Assembly: GCA_949825025.1 (NCBI GenBank)
Contig: OX463778.1
Coordinates: 50,926,829-50,990,828, forward strand
Length of the DNA: 64,000 bases
Direction: 5' to 3'
From: Siphlonurus alternatus
Taxonomy: Eukaryota; Arthropoda; Insecta; Ephemeroptera; Siphlonuridae
Shown: piece by piece, positions 24,321-37,260 of the stretch
Layout of the letters: every line of letters begins with the position of its first letter
Position numbering within the stretch: position 1 is the stretch's first letter
Program-made: the position numbers and the translations under genes
The notes under the pieces: model-generated
Database searches by the model: none
What the model was told of the DNA's origin: nothing
What the model saw: only the letters and a program-made list of their open reading frames with translations

Positions 24321-26366
24321 TATATTTTTTATAACATTAAAGAAGTTGGAAACTTTTATCATAATTTATATTTCTTTATTTACTTTAAAATCAACGACAA
24401 CTTCAAAATAATCCTCAAGGACTTGTCTTTTAATATAAATTGCATCAAATTTTAGATTAATGAAAATCATACTTAAATAATATTGTTAAATATATTACTT
24501 GAAATTTATTTTTATAATTGAGTCATGTACGAAGAAAATACATGTAAAGATTTTATCAGCTAATTTTCAAATCTTCTCGAAAATGTGCATGAAGTCGAAC
24601 ATTGTAGTTTATCAGTTTTATATAAGTGCAAGATAATTTACTATATACTATGACAGTAATATACAAAATAATTTCCAAGCACATCAAGTATAACTGATAA
24701 AAGTTCCACATGATAAAAATGACATGACTGCATGGCAAGCAAATATTTGGCCACATTGCAACAATGTAAACAGACAATTTTATAGCAATTTTTTAATAAA
24801 CATATATTATTACGTGTTTTCATATTTTTACTAACAAGTGATTTTCAATGGAAGATTTTTTTTTCAAAAATGACTAATAATTAGTCCCAATTGCTTCAGC
24901 AGTAATCTTTCAGTAATGCATACATGTATAAAAAAATAGCAATAATAATATTTCTCATTTGTCCATTGATTTTTTTTTTACTTATTTTATTTTTTTTAAT
25001 TTTATTTTAATTATGCACCAACCACAAAAGAATAAATTGAAGACTGGGAGTTGTGCCTCATTGTTAATATGTTGTCATTACAATATGTTTTGTATCATTG
25101 TGATCATTGTATATTTTCCATGTACAAGAGATAATAAAATATATTGCACTTAGTTAATACACATAAACTTGAATTGATTTTCAATTGTTAAATTAATTCA
25201 TGATCGAAATTCAATTTAATTGCATAGGAAACATTGTTTAAATTAAACTAATTGTTCATTTAAATTCATTTTTATTCGTCCAATTCCAAATACATTTATG
25301 CATATATAAATAACAAGTATAAATAATCTTGAGGTATCTGTTTAATGTTCATAATTAATAAGGTTAAAATTAGTCACCATTGCATTAAATAATATTGCTG
25401 CGAATACATTATGGATAAGTAAAAACATTAATATTTCAAAATTTCAACTCAAAGGCTCAGTATCCCAAGTTAATTTTTATTAAATTTTGTTATCTATTGC
25501 AGATGAACAGGCATTCATATTTCTATTTTATGTTGATTTTTTTTTTAAACTTAGGAGTTTATTGACGCTTTTTTTTTCATTTTTTTTTTATTATTATTAT
25601 TTTTTTTTGGTAAATTTGGACTACACTTAATATTAATAAATTAGTTTACACTTTGATTGCAAATATTTAAGTGTATCAGGTTTATTAATTATAATTTTAC
25701 CCTTGATGTCATGCAATTTGACTCACATTACACCTGTCCGTCACAAATGATAACGAATGCCTGCCTGTCAAGACGCGCAAATGAGATTTTTATCATCATA
25801 ATTGATATGCCATCTTACTTTCATAAAAAAGATTACATGTTTTTAATATAATAATTTATACAGATTAATATTACCAGATTAATTTAAAAATAATTATTAA
25901 TGCATGCAACCTTTTTAAAATTTCTCCACCTACAAATTATATTTTAAACAAATGGAAAATGGATTAAAGATCTTTGAAATTACACAATATTTATTATCTA
26001 TATGTAATTATTATACATAATGTATTATATAATTTATTATATATCATTGTGTAATAATTTGTAAGAAATTAAAATCGCTTAAAATAAATGTAATGTTTTA
26101 ATAATTGGTGGCCCCTTGCGTGGCTCTATTATAGATAAAAAAAAAGGAGAGGCTAATAGGCTCATATAAAAATGTTGAATTTTTCAAAACTATTGAGGAA
26201 ATGCACTTAATGTTAAATTCAAAAGTTAGAGGAGGTAGGTGGCTTGTACTCCCTCCTGAATTCTGCATAGATGGCCTCATGGGCTACAGCTACAGCAACA
26301 TATTAATTAATTCCACTCTCCATGCTAATCCATGTTCCTGCATGTTATAGGTATAGGCTATATAGC
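24321..26366. other. AT-rich intergenic DNA
   Basis: Poly-T tracts and chance frames; no supported feature. Confidence 0.5.
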
Positions 26367-26702
26367 TAATGGACAACATACATGATGAAAAATTTTTATT
26401 GCAGAAATGAATAGAGGGTACCAAAGTATGCTACTCTGAATTTTTTCAGATTTTTTTGAGACCCAGAACTATTTTTAAATAATTATTGAAAGTGCGGCCA
26501 CGCCCCCTGGAGGCGTCAATAGGCGTCCAGTCTCTATCCTTTTTATTAAGGCTGCAAGGGTGCCAACTGAAATTACAGAATTTTCACTAATTATTTAAAA
26601 ATAGTTCCGGGTCTCAAAAAAATCTGAAAAAATTCAGAGTAGCATAATTTGGTACCCTCTATTCATTTCTGCAATAAAATTTTTTCCTGTATGTTGTCCA
26701 TT
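26367..26702. mobile_element. foldback MITE, family A, divergent copy 3
   Basis: Shares the inner-arm motifs (TTATTGCAGAAATGAATAGA, TTTTTTCAGATTTTTTTGAG) but has different ends (ATGGACAACATACA on both sides) and a different centre without TGACGTCA. It looks like a subfamily or recombinant form. Confidence 0.8.
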
Positions 26703-27584
26703 GTAGGATATGAAAGTACATCATTCTCCTGTTGAATAATAAAATTAGATGCACTTTCTTCTTGCCATTGACAATCTGATGCATTTATTTTTCAAATGTA
26801 ATCGGAAGTGTTTGCATGTAAGGAGATTATTTTTATTGTTCTGATTATTTTTTATCCTTTTGGTATCTTGTAAAGATAATCACACCTAGGGCTAAGTAAT
26901 GATGTGATTATTTTTCAATCTCTTTTCGATTTTGTGTGATAATTTTCAAGTTTGATAATCCTATCTTTATGGCAGTCTAATTATAATCACAAAAAAACAT
27001 TTAAGATGTCTTTCAGATATTTGAAAATTCATTGAGGTAACAACGTATCTTCATTACGGTACAGTCGTTGTTATTTTTGTGTCCATTGATTGATTTTAAT
27101 TTGTTTGAGCTCGATAGTTTCAGCAAATATTTAATGAAATAATAATACTCTAAATCTGAATTTACTTATTCAAATTTTCAAACAAATACATGTTTTTATA
27201 TTTATTAAAGTTTTAATATTTTGCTATTATTGTTTTATTGTTTATTTTTCAGAAGGATTGATAAAACTTAATAATTTACTAATCGAATATTGAAAATCCA
27301 TATATTTTTGTCACATAACTCCCTATCACATCATTATTATTTGATTATAGGTTATTTCTTTTTCCTTATAATGACGAAGGGAAATGTTCCAACTTGAGAT
27401 TATTATTTGCTTTGTGCCATGATCAAGTGTTGCAATCTTACCTGCCTACGTGCTCGTGTTAAGTTACAGCCAATGAAAAAAAAAAAAAAAAAAAAAAAAT
27501 TGATGATCAAAGTTACTCAAGTATTTTTTCTAGCCTTTTTTTTTTTTTTTTGCTCTTATTTTTTTTCTCGTCTTGTGCGATAGC

Positions 27585-27790
27585 AGCAGCTTGAAGTCTT
27601 ATCAATCTCTCTTGAGAGCAGCCATCAGCTCCTCGCGGGAGGGAATATGACGGCGGCGGTCGAGGCTTTAAGGTGCGTATTTGACGAGTGACGTTATTCC
27701 CCCCCCCCCTTCCTCGCAGTCCAAGGTTCGAGCCCCATCAACTTGAGATCTCACATACGGACACGTGACTGCAGTCATCAGTCTCTCTTA
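27585..27790. other. GC-richer island
   Basis: Contains TCTTATCAAT, a CGGCGGCGG stretch, a poly-C run and GGTTCGAGCCC. No coherent gene or tRNA fold was found. The short frame ATGACGGCGGCGGTC ends at a donor-like GTGCGT. Confidence 0.2.
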
Positions 27791-29334
27791 ACGCGAGGAA
27801 TGACAGAAGCAGTAAAGAGAGGGATTAACGCAAACAAGAAAAATGTGAAGCAACAAAAAACAGTAGCATTTCAGCTGTACATTTTTCACATAATACGAGC
27901 AATCAATCATAGTTTAAGTAATTTATTATTTTAAGACATTATACTAGTTATAGTTATTATTACTGTTATATATTAGATTTAATTAATAAAGAAAATACAA
28001 TTAAAACATCAAATTTAATTAAAAACAATACATTAAAAAAAAAGCCATGACCTAGTACATTTTAATTCTTGTCAACTAAATAGATTTTATTAGAGATTTG
28101 ATTTCATCTTAATCATTAAAAATAATCAATAATTGTGATAGGAATAATATGATTCGACTATCAACTTTATATAGATATTTCAAAGCAATTCTTATACAAA
28201 AACTTGGTATTATCTAGTGTTATAAAATATGATAGGGCTGTATTACTATAGATTTGGTGCTCAAACGTTGTATATCTTTTGATGCAGGGGCATATCATGA
28301 AGGAACTGTGGCGATTGCAGACTGCACGTATCTTGGTGCGATTAGGGCTGTTGTGATGCAGAAAGATGATGATCAGACTCACTACAGATACACTTGTGTG
28401 TATCAATATATAAACATTAAAACACTATCGGATATTGCTCTTGAAAAGACAATATCTATCATAGACGATTTATTTTTATGATATACTATGATATTGATTG
28501 CAATATTAGCAATATTATATTGATTAGAATAATAACAGAATATAATATTAATAATGAATAGTTTGGCATTGATTTTTATTATTTTTTGTATAACAGACCG
28601 ATGAAATGAAATGTAACAGAAATTAATTTCAAAAAGTATACGTTCGTATTGTACGTAAATGTGTAATCATTTAATCACATGAACCTTTTTTACAAAAAGT
28701 TCACCTCTTCAATTCTTGATTTTCATTGTATTGCATTTTAATACATTTACGGACATGCAGACGTACATCCAGTGTATTTTTTAAAGTCAACAGTTAATTT
28801 ATTTACTGCACCATCATGATTATTGATTACAAATTACTATATTAACAAATTAACAACAACAAAATGAGGTAAAGTGTGCTACAAGGCACTACTTATAGGT
28901 ACTTAGCACCAGTACACGGTACTTATGACAATGAAAATTTTATGCATTTTTTACAGCATTTTTTTTATTGCTGTTAATTGATTTAAAAAAAAATGTTTGT
29001 AATGATGATGATCAATGTGTCAATAAAAATATATTATTTTATAGCAAATAATATTTTTTTAATAAAAAAAACGTCATAACTACTTTCATCTCAGAGCAAT
29101 AAAGAGCTGTCAAAGTACTCATATATTACACTATAAATATGACATATTATGGATTATTGGAGGTTCAATATACTTATAGCTCAGGTATGTACGTAATATT
29201 ACACAATTATTGTTTGTCTGTAGCATGTGTACAGTAGATTTTTTTTTTTATTCAGTGTTGCAATACTTGCAATGATTCAACAGAAAAAAAAAATAGGCCA
29301 AATCAAATAGTGGTACAAAAAGTATAGCAAAGTG
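27791..29334. other. AT-rich intergenic DNA
   Basis: Overlapping 75- and 79-codon frames near 28170-28480 lie on opposite strands and show no domain. Nothing supported. Confidence 0.45.
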
Positions 29335-29505
29335 AGGAGGGAGGGGGGATTGATGGGTCCGTCAAGGAAGATCTGGGGCTGTCACCGGAGCGAGGGCGAC
29401 CTGTGGTGGCCTTATCACGAGACTGATAAGCCTCCACTCCTGCCTGCGTGTGAGCCAGCAGCCGCCTTGAGCAATCTGTGTGTGCTACACTACCTCACAA
29501 GCTAG
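29335..29505. promoter_or_regulatory. candidate enhancer with a perfect GATA palindrome
   Basis: CTTATCA and TGATAAG face each other across six bases (29411-29430). The surrounding 170 bp are GC-rich against AT-rich flanks, 1.6 kb downstream of the GATA gene 1 stop. GATA dimers or both fingers of one protein could bind; inferred. Confidence 0.45.
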
Positions 29506-31123
29506 CTCAATATTAATCTAAACTGCTTCTCATTTAGCTTCATATCTCAATATCATATCAATCAGCTTTTTTTGGGGGGTATTTTTTTCAGTTTGTTAAT
29601 GTTAATCGTTGAAAAAATGTGATTTAATAATATTTGAAAAATTTATAATGCTTTCTTTAAAAATAAATATATATTGTTTTTGTTTTTTATAATAAATTAC
29701 AAAATATAAATTAAATTGATAACTAAGTTAGTGTTACGTCGCTTCGATTTTGTTTAAAAAAAAAGAGCATCAGTAGTCATGATGTCAGAATTTCTAGATC
29801 CAAATGATGATCAAAGTGACACGCTCAATTTAAATTTCTTTCTTGTAACATTTTAAATTCACATTTTTTTTTTATTTTTTTGTTATAACCATGCACATTC
29901 TATTGGAATTTTGGAATACTAAAAAAAAAAAAAAAAAAAAAATATGGAGCATCAAGGAATTTATATTTTTTTAATTGCATTTTAATGGAAAATTATACCC
30001 ATTTTAATGTGCAGAAATCATAACATGTAAACAATTCCACCCCATCCTCCCTTTCAACTCGTTCGTACATGACCAATGCAGTAAGTACCAAAGCTGGCGA
30101 CCAAGAAGATTTCTAGAACACGAATTTAAAACGAGAGTACACACTTTAATATTTCATATTTTATTATTTTTTTCAATATTTGTTTTTCACAACCAAAAAT
30201 ATACAATCATATAATAGATATATTATTACAATTATTAAAAACACTTAAAATATTAAAACCATATTTTACAAACACAATTATTTTTATATCTAAATACATT
30301 TTAACACTAATTAAATATTTACTTTTGGTAAATTTACTCCATAAAACTGATTATGAAACACATTTTATCAGCGATGAACCGATGACTAGATAGCTCAAGT
30401 GTTTCTTAATATGATAACAATTTATCAATATTTAAACATTCAATTTTTATATACATGCATTTATAAAATATTTTGGTCCATATATTTGGTACGGATTTAT
30501 AAAGATTTTATGTACAAAATTGGTAACTTGTTAATTGGAATCACTTTTTATGTCTATTTTAATTTGGTAATGAAAAAATAATAACAGCAGAGTTACATAT
30601 ATTAAAAATTGTAATAAATTGTACTAAACTATATTTTATCTTTGTGTTTTTAGCGAATCGTTTTTATCTACATTATTTATTAGCAACAATATAGTACTAC
30701 AGTAAGCATATTAGGCAATCAATATTAAAACTTTGGCAAGAAGATTTGACAATTTTATATAAAAAAGCAGAACAAAATTTGTTGCAACACATTTCATTCT
30801 ATATTTACATAATATATTATTACGTTTAGTTTAAAATTGTACAAACCATGTAACTTTCTTTTTCCTTTATTTATGGATCACTTACCATGGGATAAATTCA
30901 ATTAATCAATAATAATAATAATAAAACACTATAAAAACTGGAATGAGTCAAGTATGGCTTCTCCTATTTAATTACCCTATATAAAATTATTTGAACACTT
31001 ACATAACAATAATTACATTATATAATGTCAAATGCACAAGGAACCCAATTAAGTAGTTGATTTTTATCAACCGAATTGTTTTTAACGTGACCAGAGTTCA
31101 AGCGGGGGGGTGGGGGAAAGGGG
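29506..31123. other. region downstream of GATA gene 1, including its 3' UTR
   Basis: The 3' end of the transcript lies somewhere here. Many AATAAA-like hexamers on the minus strand; no coding frame is supported. Confidence 0.5.
30866..30871 (-). terminator. possible poly(A) signal of GATA gene 1
   Basis: AATAAA on the minus strand about 250 nt after the stop codon, the first clear one downstream. In DNA this AT-rich the hexamer is common by chance, so the real 3' end could lie further towards 29.5 kb. Confidence 0.3.
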
Positions 31124-31310
31124 TCAGTTCCTGGCGCCCTGTTGGTGCTGCTGCTGGTGCTGTTGGTGCAGCTGGGGCGCCTGCTGGTTCATCACGGAAA
31201 GGATGAGGGACATGGCCGAGGGGGGAGGGTCCACCTCGTCCTGGCGAGGGGAGTCCCCGCCACCACTGCCCTGCAGCGGCTCCAGTGGAGGAACGCTGAA
31301 GCAGAACACA
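31124..31310 (-). CDS. GATA gene 1, last coding exon
   Basis: Acceptor TTCTTATACAG|T and stop TGA at 31126-31124. It encodes [20 protein letters not shown], then [13 protein letters not shown] and a His/Gln-rich end. A second, pyrimidine-rich acceptor 15 nt downstream (TTCTGCTTCAG, exon edge 31295) is in the same phase and would drop VFCFS, making a 699-residue product. Both look usable. Confidence 0.85.
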
Positions 31311-34300
31311 CTGTATAAGAAAATTGAACAGTTTAGGTGTTCCATATTACATAATGTTGTATAACGCTTATTTTATATTCATATTTTTATAAAGTTATCT
31401 TATCTTTAAATACTTTCAATATTAATCAATCTAATACCAAATTTTTTCATGAATATTTTAAAAATCATATTTATTAAAAAAGCAAATACAGTTATTGACT
31501 TGTGACTGCAGTGACTAATAGTGTAAATATTATGCATCACTTTATTGCATCCAAATAGCTTATATAATATTATATTTATTAAAAGAAAACGTTTCAAGGA
31601 TAATGCAGCAATGTTATAAATGAGACAGTATGATAAGGCCATGAAAACACAACATCATTTGGGGCATGTACTCACTTTGCGATGTGTCGGTTGAGGATGG
31701 AGCTGGAGGGGAGGAGGGGTGAGGAGGAGGGACCGCCACTGGGGGGTGAGGACAAGGGTTGGTGCACCCCGGCACCCACCGCGGAGCTGGCGCCGCCACC
31801 GTACAGTCCGTGAAGCTCATCGTGCTCGGAGCCAGCAGGCATCTCAATGAGCACTCGACCCACGCCCCCGGTCCCGCCCCCTACACCAGCGGCAGGAGTG
31901 TGGATGTCCTGGTACACCGCCGAGAAGTCTGGTCAGAGGTCACACAGGTCAGTAACCATCTGGCGAACACGACCAATACGTCATCTCTCCTGATATTTTA
32001 TCAGGGTTAGTCCAAACACGTAAACGATCACAATAATTTTATAATCCCCATGCATCAATTAATTAAAAAAATATATAATAATTTTGTGACGTATAAATAC
32101 CATGCAATTTTGCTATTAAATAAATAAATGTCAAAACAAAAAAAGAAATAAAAATTGTGACAATATATGTTTAGTTAATAATATTAGCAAACATTATTTT
32201 GACTTAAAAAGCATTTAAAAGCTTAAAAAATAACTCGTATAATATAAAATGCTCTCTAAAAGTTATAGCATGAACTCAGAAAAGCGGACCGCACTTTTCC
32301 TTCAGATTTCAGGTAATTGATTTGTTTACTCACATCCAGTGTGGTGCTGGCTGTGTCGCGCGTCCCCCTTGCCTCCACTACCTCCGCCCCCTCCACCCCC
32401 GCTCTTGGGCTTGCGCTTGCGGGTCTGGATGCCCTCCTTCTTCATGCTCAGGGGTCGGTTCACCTGCGATCGTAGAAATTAGCATTATTATCAATTAGTT
32501 CATTTAAATTTATTTACTTGGCTACAGAGCTGAACATCCTTATTTGATTTAAAAATGTTAACATTTTTGAACATACACTCTTGTTACCAAATAGGTTCTT
32601 TTAGGAGTAATAGGTCTGTTCGTAAATGCACAATCGAGTTGTGAATAAAAACGAGATGAGCCATCACGATAATAAAATCTGACATAAGAAAATAATATAG
32701 AAAAACAACATTTAGGTAACAGAAAAAATTTTAATTTTAGGTTCTTATCGAAATTTATTGTACATTTATAAACTGCATACTTCTATTGTTCTATAATACC
32801 TTTCAAATCACTGAAATTATAGGTGAAAAATTTGTTTTATTTTTTATACAAAAGGTGTTATGAAATACAAAATTTTAAATGAAAATTAAGTTTGAATGCT
32901 TTTGAAAATCAAGTATTAATGCAATTCAAGTTTCAAGCTCAATTTATAAGTTAAATTACAGTTTTTGTAGTAAACGGTTAAGTATTAATATCAATGTTTT
33001 TCAAACATAGATGTAAAGCAAAGAAAATCCGATTTTGTAATAATTGTATTTATACTGCATCATACTATATCCATGACGTTAGATACGATACTGCAGGGCG
33101 AGCCATCATGTACTGATATACAAGCGTACGTAGAGCAGGGCGCGTCATAGTCACCACGTCAGAACTATGACGTCACATCTGACAGAGCAAACAGGGCGTG
33201 AAAATAATGTTTCAATATCCGCGTTTATTTTATTACGTATACCCAAAATTAACTTTCATTTCCCTTTTTATACTCTAAATTATCTTCTGAAAATTCGTAT
33301 CTTTACTTGCATGCAGGGACTTTTATATCTGGAAGGCTAGCTACTTTGTGTTCTAGTTTGAGGTAATATCTGGAACGTGTGGACTCACGTTGTGCAGCTT
33401 GAAGTAGAGGCCGCACGCGTTGCACACGGGCTCCCCATTGTTGTTACGCCGCCACAGCGTGGTCGTGGTGGTGTTGCAGTTGGCGCAAGTCACGCCCGTG
33501 CGCCGACTGCCAGTCTGAAACCATGAGAAGCATTCGGTCAGCTGAGGAGTACATTTTTAAAATAAAATAGTTATACTGTACACTGAAACCATTAATTAAT
33601 ATTATTTTATCCACCTTTCCTGAACTTTACCACGTCACTTTGCCTCAGTTATAACTCGCCACATTTCTCTGCTGAACAAGTTGCCTAACCTCAAGGATAA
33701 GCATTTTTATTAATTAGTAAATTAATTAAAAATGTGGCAAGAGTTGAATTATCTTACACTTAAATATAAGAAATGTAGAGACAAAATATTATTCATAGCT
33801 TGCATGATAGATTTTAGATTATGACAATTATTATACGAACTCGATCGATAAAAAGGCACCTTCATCATGGATTATAATTTAAATACCTAATTAAAATTTC
33901 CTCAATTAAAATTTCTTCTTAATATATTGTTCATGTTGTAGTGTATTATTGTTATGAATTATAATTACTGAACAAAAACTCCAATCATCATCAACTTGAG
34001 GTCCCACCCCCACTCACCCCTGAGGTTTTCTTCTGCTGCTGCCTGGCTGGGGGTCGGTTCATGCCGTTGATCTTGGTGTACAGGCCGCACGCGTTGCACA
34101 GGTAGTGTCCGGTGTCGTCCCGGCGCCACAGCGGCGTGTTGCTGGCCCCGCAGTTGACGCACTCCTTGCCTTCCACGGCTGCCGCCTCCGCCGCTGCGCG
34201 AGCTGAGAACGGACCAGAAAACCAAGTTAATCTTTTGATGGTAGTGGCTACTTACTTCGATAATTACAGCTTACAGCTCGAGATATTTTGTTGTTAATTG

Positions 34301-36086
34301 AAAGGATTTTATAGCCATTCTATGAAATTTTAAAATAGACCCATCAGTGAATGCTTTGCTGCAATCCATGATTAGTATATTGTTGTTAAATAGTATATAA
34401 TTTTTGTATGAAATAAATAAACAATGAATAATTGTATTTTATTTTATGTTCATATATTATAATACATCTCGTGTGTCATTCATGTGGACTGCAGGCGTCA
34501 TGAAGTTAGGTTCTAAAACTAATTCAGGACTTAAATATCACAGAAAATAAAATTAAACCAGCCGCAAAAAATAATAAATGTTTAGGTTAATAAATTTATG
34601 ATACATGTATAATATCTTTCCTAAATATATAATATTTTGAAACTGTGAGCTGCACTTTTCATTTTGTATTCTATGTGGATAGTTGTACAAAGCTGAGTAA
34701 TCAATAGATCGATGGTCAGCAATAAGCAAGTCTTATCTCATGTTTACTGTGGTGAGTTAAATGAATTTCGTATAATATAGTGCATGCAAGGTACGCGTAT
34801 AGTAAAAAGCAGCAGATAGGCCATAGATATGGCTGTTGATATTTAGTCTTACCTGGATCATAAAGGTCATCTGACAGCCCTCCAGTGTTGATCCAGTGGT
34901 GGGTGTGACCCTGGCTAGACATCTGACCCCCAAAACCACCCCCAGAACCAGCCACACTCGAGGGCCGCAGTTCCAGGGTGGCCTCGCCAGGAAGGGTCAG
35001 TGGTTGTGACGCCAGCGCCAAGTGATGGTGGTGATGGTGCGAAGAAGCTCCAGGATAACTTCCAGCTCCTGGTGGAGTAGGGGTAGAATACTCCACCATA
35101 TTGCTACCATTACTTGGTAACCAATAAGCCTCTGCACTAGTTACAATAGCTCTATTATAATTAGAATATTGTGGAGAATCGTCATACGATAAAGCTGGAT
35201 CATAATGATGTTGTAATAATTTTGGTGTTGCTGAACTTAAATTTGGATCTGTTTTTACATATAGTGGATCATTGGTTGCTTTAGGATAGCTGTAATAGTA
35301 TCCAGCTGAATTTGCAGTTGTTGTATTAATATATTGACTTGAATTAGGGGGCGAGTACGAAGGTTGAGGTTGTAAATGAACAGGCTCGAGTGTGGCATAC
35401 GTTGAGTTGGTCAACAATGTGTTTTGGGGTGGAGGAGGACTGGCTCCATTGATCTGCATTTCTTCTTCGTATTTAAGAGCCTCGTACGTTAATAATGGTG
35501 GAACGTGGTGCATGTTTTGTACCACTACACCTTGAGAGTGAGGTGGAGGGGATTGTTGTTGATCAGAATTATGAACATAATGTTGATTTTGTTGCTCCAA
35601 ATGATAATTTTGTGAAGGAGAAGGATTTGGGGTGTTATAAACTTGAGGGGGTTGATATGGTGGGGGTGGGGGTTGTTGAGGATGATCATCAAGTTCATTG
35701 TTGTTCTGTTGTTGTAATGGTGGTGTGTAATTGTTGTTATTCTGGTATTGTTGCCTCGGTGATTCATGACCATGTTCCTTCTCAGTGCCTGACCGGATTA
35801 CGTTTCTATGTTGACGAGATGCAGTTGACGTGATGACGCTTGCAGGAGGAGAATCAGAAATTTGCTGTTGTTGTTGTTGTTGTTGTTCATTATCAAGCTC
35901 AGGATTTGATAAAACTGTTTCAGGTTTTTCTGAACTTTCAGGATCAGCTTTCCACAAGGTAATGGTTTCAGCATTATCTGATCCCTGACTTTCTGACGGT
36001 GCAGTTACTTTTGTCTCATTCTCAGAAGATTCTGTTACGGCTCCTCCGGATGTTTCTTCAGTTTTATTTCCTGTACTGCAATCCAT
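31124..36086 (-). CDS. GATA transcription factor, two zinc fingers (gene 1), six coding exons
   Basis: Nuclear DNA-binding transcription factor that should recognise WGATAR. Coding exons joined on the minus strand: 36086-34853, 34202-34018, 33514-33389, 32463-32334, 31928-31676, 31310-31124. All junctions are GT-AG and phases agree (1,0,0,1,2), giving 704 residues plus TGA. The N-terminal 411 residues are low complexity (poly-Q at 68-75, Pro/Gln/Asn-rich tracts, a His run near the exon end), typical of an activation region. N-finger: C426-x2-C429-x17-C447-x2-C450 ([15 protein letters not shown]). C-finger: C483-x2-C486-x17-C504-x2-C507 ([15 protein letters not shown]), followed by [13 protein letters not shown] and the basic tail TRKRKPK (529-535). 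TRKRKPK, rather than RNRK, points to the GATA4/5/6 class; [12 protein letters not shown] and KLHNVNRPL look serpent/GATAe-like. The exact orthologue is not settled. Introns are 650, 503, 925, 405 and 365 bp and show no other gene. The intron after KLHN matches the conserved split between C-finger and basic tail. Confidence 0.93.
31676..31928 (-). CDS. GATA gene 1, coding exon 5
   Basis: Acceptor TCTGACCAG|AC and donor CGCAAA|GTGAGT give 253 nt, phase 1 to phase 2. It encodes a Gly/Ser/Pro-rich C-terminal region beginning [11 protein letters not shown] and ending [10 protein letters not shown]. No known domain is visible. The open frame is GC-rich, unlike the flanking AT-rich introns, and joins both neighbours without a frame break. 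Confidence 0.85.
32334..32463 (-). CDS. GATA gene 1, coding exon 4 (basic tail)
   Basis: Acceptor ATCGCAG|GTG and donor ACTGGAT|GTGAGT. It encodes [20 protein letters not shown], the basic arm after the C-finger that contacts the DNA minor groove in GATA proteins, then a Gly-rich linker (GGGGGGG) and a His/Gln stretch. 130 nt, ends in phase 1. Confidence 0.93.
33389..33514 (-). CDS. GATA gene 1, coding exon 3 (C-terminal zinc finger)
   Basis: Acceptor GGTTTCAG|ACT and donor CACAAC|GTGAGT give 126 nt, 42 codons in phase 0. It encodes the second GATA finger CANC-x17-CNAC with the LWRRN core and GLYFKLHN. A Thr run (TTTTT) precedes LWRR, as is usual in C-terminal GATA fingers. Confidence 0.96.
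34018..34202 (-). CDS. GATA gene 1, coding exon 2 (N-terminal zinc finger)
   Basis: Acceptor GTTCTCAG|CT and donor TCAGGG|GTGAGT give 185 nt, phase 1 to phase 0. It encodes an Ala-rich lead, then the complete first GATA finger CVNC-x17-CNAC and [20 protein letters not shown]. The GTG codon at 34176 is internal and not a start. Confidence 0.95.
34853..36086 (-). CDS. GATA gene 1, coding exon 1 (N-terminal low-complexity region)
   Basis: The ATG at 36086-36084 sits in a good context (AAACCATGG) and is preceded by a 14-nt leader that starts at a pyrimidine-rich acceptor (TTTCTTTACAG, exon edge 36100), so the 5' UTR continues in an upstream exon. The exon encodes 411 residues and ends in phase 1 at CCAG|GTAAGA. 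Reading through the donor would add an unrelated, AT-coded tail of about 45 residues, so the splice is preferred. Composition: an acidic/Ser/Thr start, poly-Q 68-75, several PPP and QQ runs, then a His cluster. Confidence 0.88.
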
Positions 36087-37074
36087 GGTTTTTCTATATC
36101 CTGTAAAGAAAAAAATAACAGTGAAACTATAGTATTAGAATAAACAAGGAAGTATATAGAATTATCAAGAGAATGTATGAAAGTGTGTCACAGATTATTG
36201 CAGAAAATATAAAATGACCTGATACTTTATACTTTATAGATATAATTTTATAATACATTGTCATAATATTTAGTGGTTACATAATTTTATTGTTTTAAAT
36301 AAAGGTAAAAAACAATACTAATAGAAAAAAAGGGGGGTTTAAAAATTTATGAAAACAAAATATGAATGGCATTATCAAATTAAAACTTAATAACTTTTCG
36401 CTGAATAGCTCAACGTTTCTTCTATTCATGGAATCAATCGTGATGAACATGATGTATGTATCGTACAATGAAAGAGTGCAACTATTTTTAACATTAATTT
36501 ATAATTATCTATTAAGTAGTTTATGTTTCGGTAAAAAATGATAAAAATGCAGTAATTTTTCCAATTAGATTTAAAATATAATTTAGGGAAATTTTTTGAA
36601 TGCTTGTTAATATTGTCTTGTTTCATTAATTATACATTTTCTTTTTAGTAATTTTGAATTTTGGAAATGAAAATTATGTCATTAAATTTTTAAGTTCTTG
36701 CTAAATTCTTTTCGAGAAAAAAAAAAGTTTTTTAATAGCATTTCTATCTCATAATTGGTCTTGAAGAATGAATTGTAGTTAATTGAATCAACCAATAAGG
36801 TTATAATGATGTCATAACCTTGGTTGATCTGTATTATAAAGTAATCAATAAAAAAAAATTAAGAGTTACATTCAAATAAGCAGCAAAATAAACACTGAAA
36901 AAATAGACCATCTTTACAAATGAAAATAATAAATTTAACATGTAACCTAAAAAAATTAGAAGTAGTTAATTAATTTTGTTCCCCCTGAAATTTATATTTT
37001 CTTGCAACTTAAAAGTTTAGAAAATGCCTGCATCGAAATAATAGTGTAGAGTTCATTGAATATTATTAGGAATG

Positions 37075-37260
37075 TGACACCGCGAGCTGCCTCGCGACAA
37101 TGTTGACGCAGTGAGTCGCGCACAGGTGACAACCACCGGATGTTACGTTAAACTGAGGACAAACGTCGGACGGACGCCTGCCCACACAAACCGGAATTTT
37201 CATAGAACGCGCGTAAATCTTTCTCTGTAGCCTTCGTTCAAGTAACAGTCACGTAGTACC
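37075..37260. other. CpG-richer patch in inferred intron 1
   Basis: Many CpGs and CAGGTG (about 37122). No clear donor for a first exon of GATA gene 1. Possibly regulatory. Confidence 0.2.

Noticed and set aside
27715..27750. tRNA-like GGTTCGAGCCC
   Set aside because: Resembles a T-arm, but no acceptor stem, D-arm or anticodon arm could be placed around it.
31110..31364. 84-codon plus-strand frame over the last exon of GATA gene 1
   Set aside because: Antisense shadow; the poly-Cys/Trp run mirrors Gln/His codons of the real exon.
33965..34225. 86-codon minus-strand frame over the first GATA finger exon
   Set aside because: Out-of-frame shadow of the finger exon; the true frame carries the finger cysteines.
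35495..35833. 112-codon plus-strand frame opposite GATA exon 1
   Set aside because: Antisense shadow of the repetitive coding exon.
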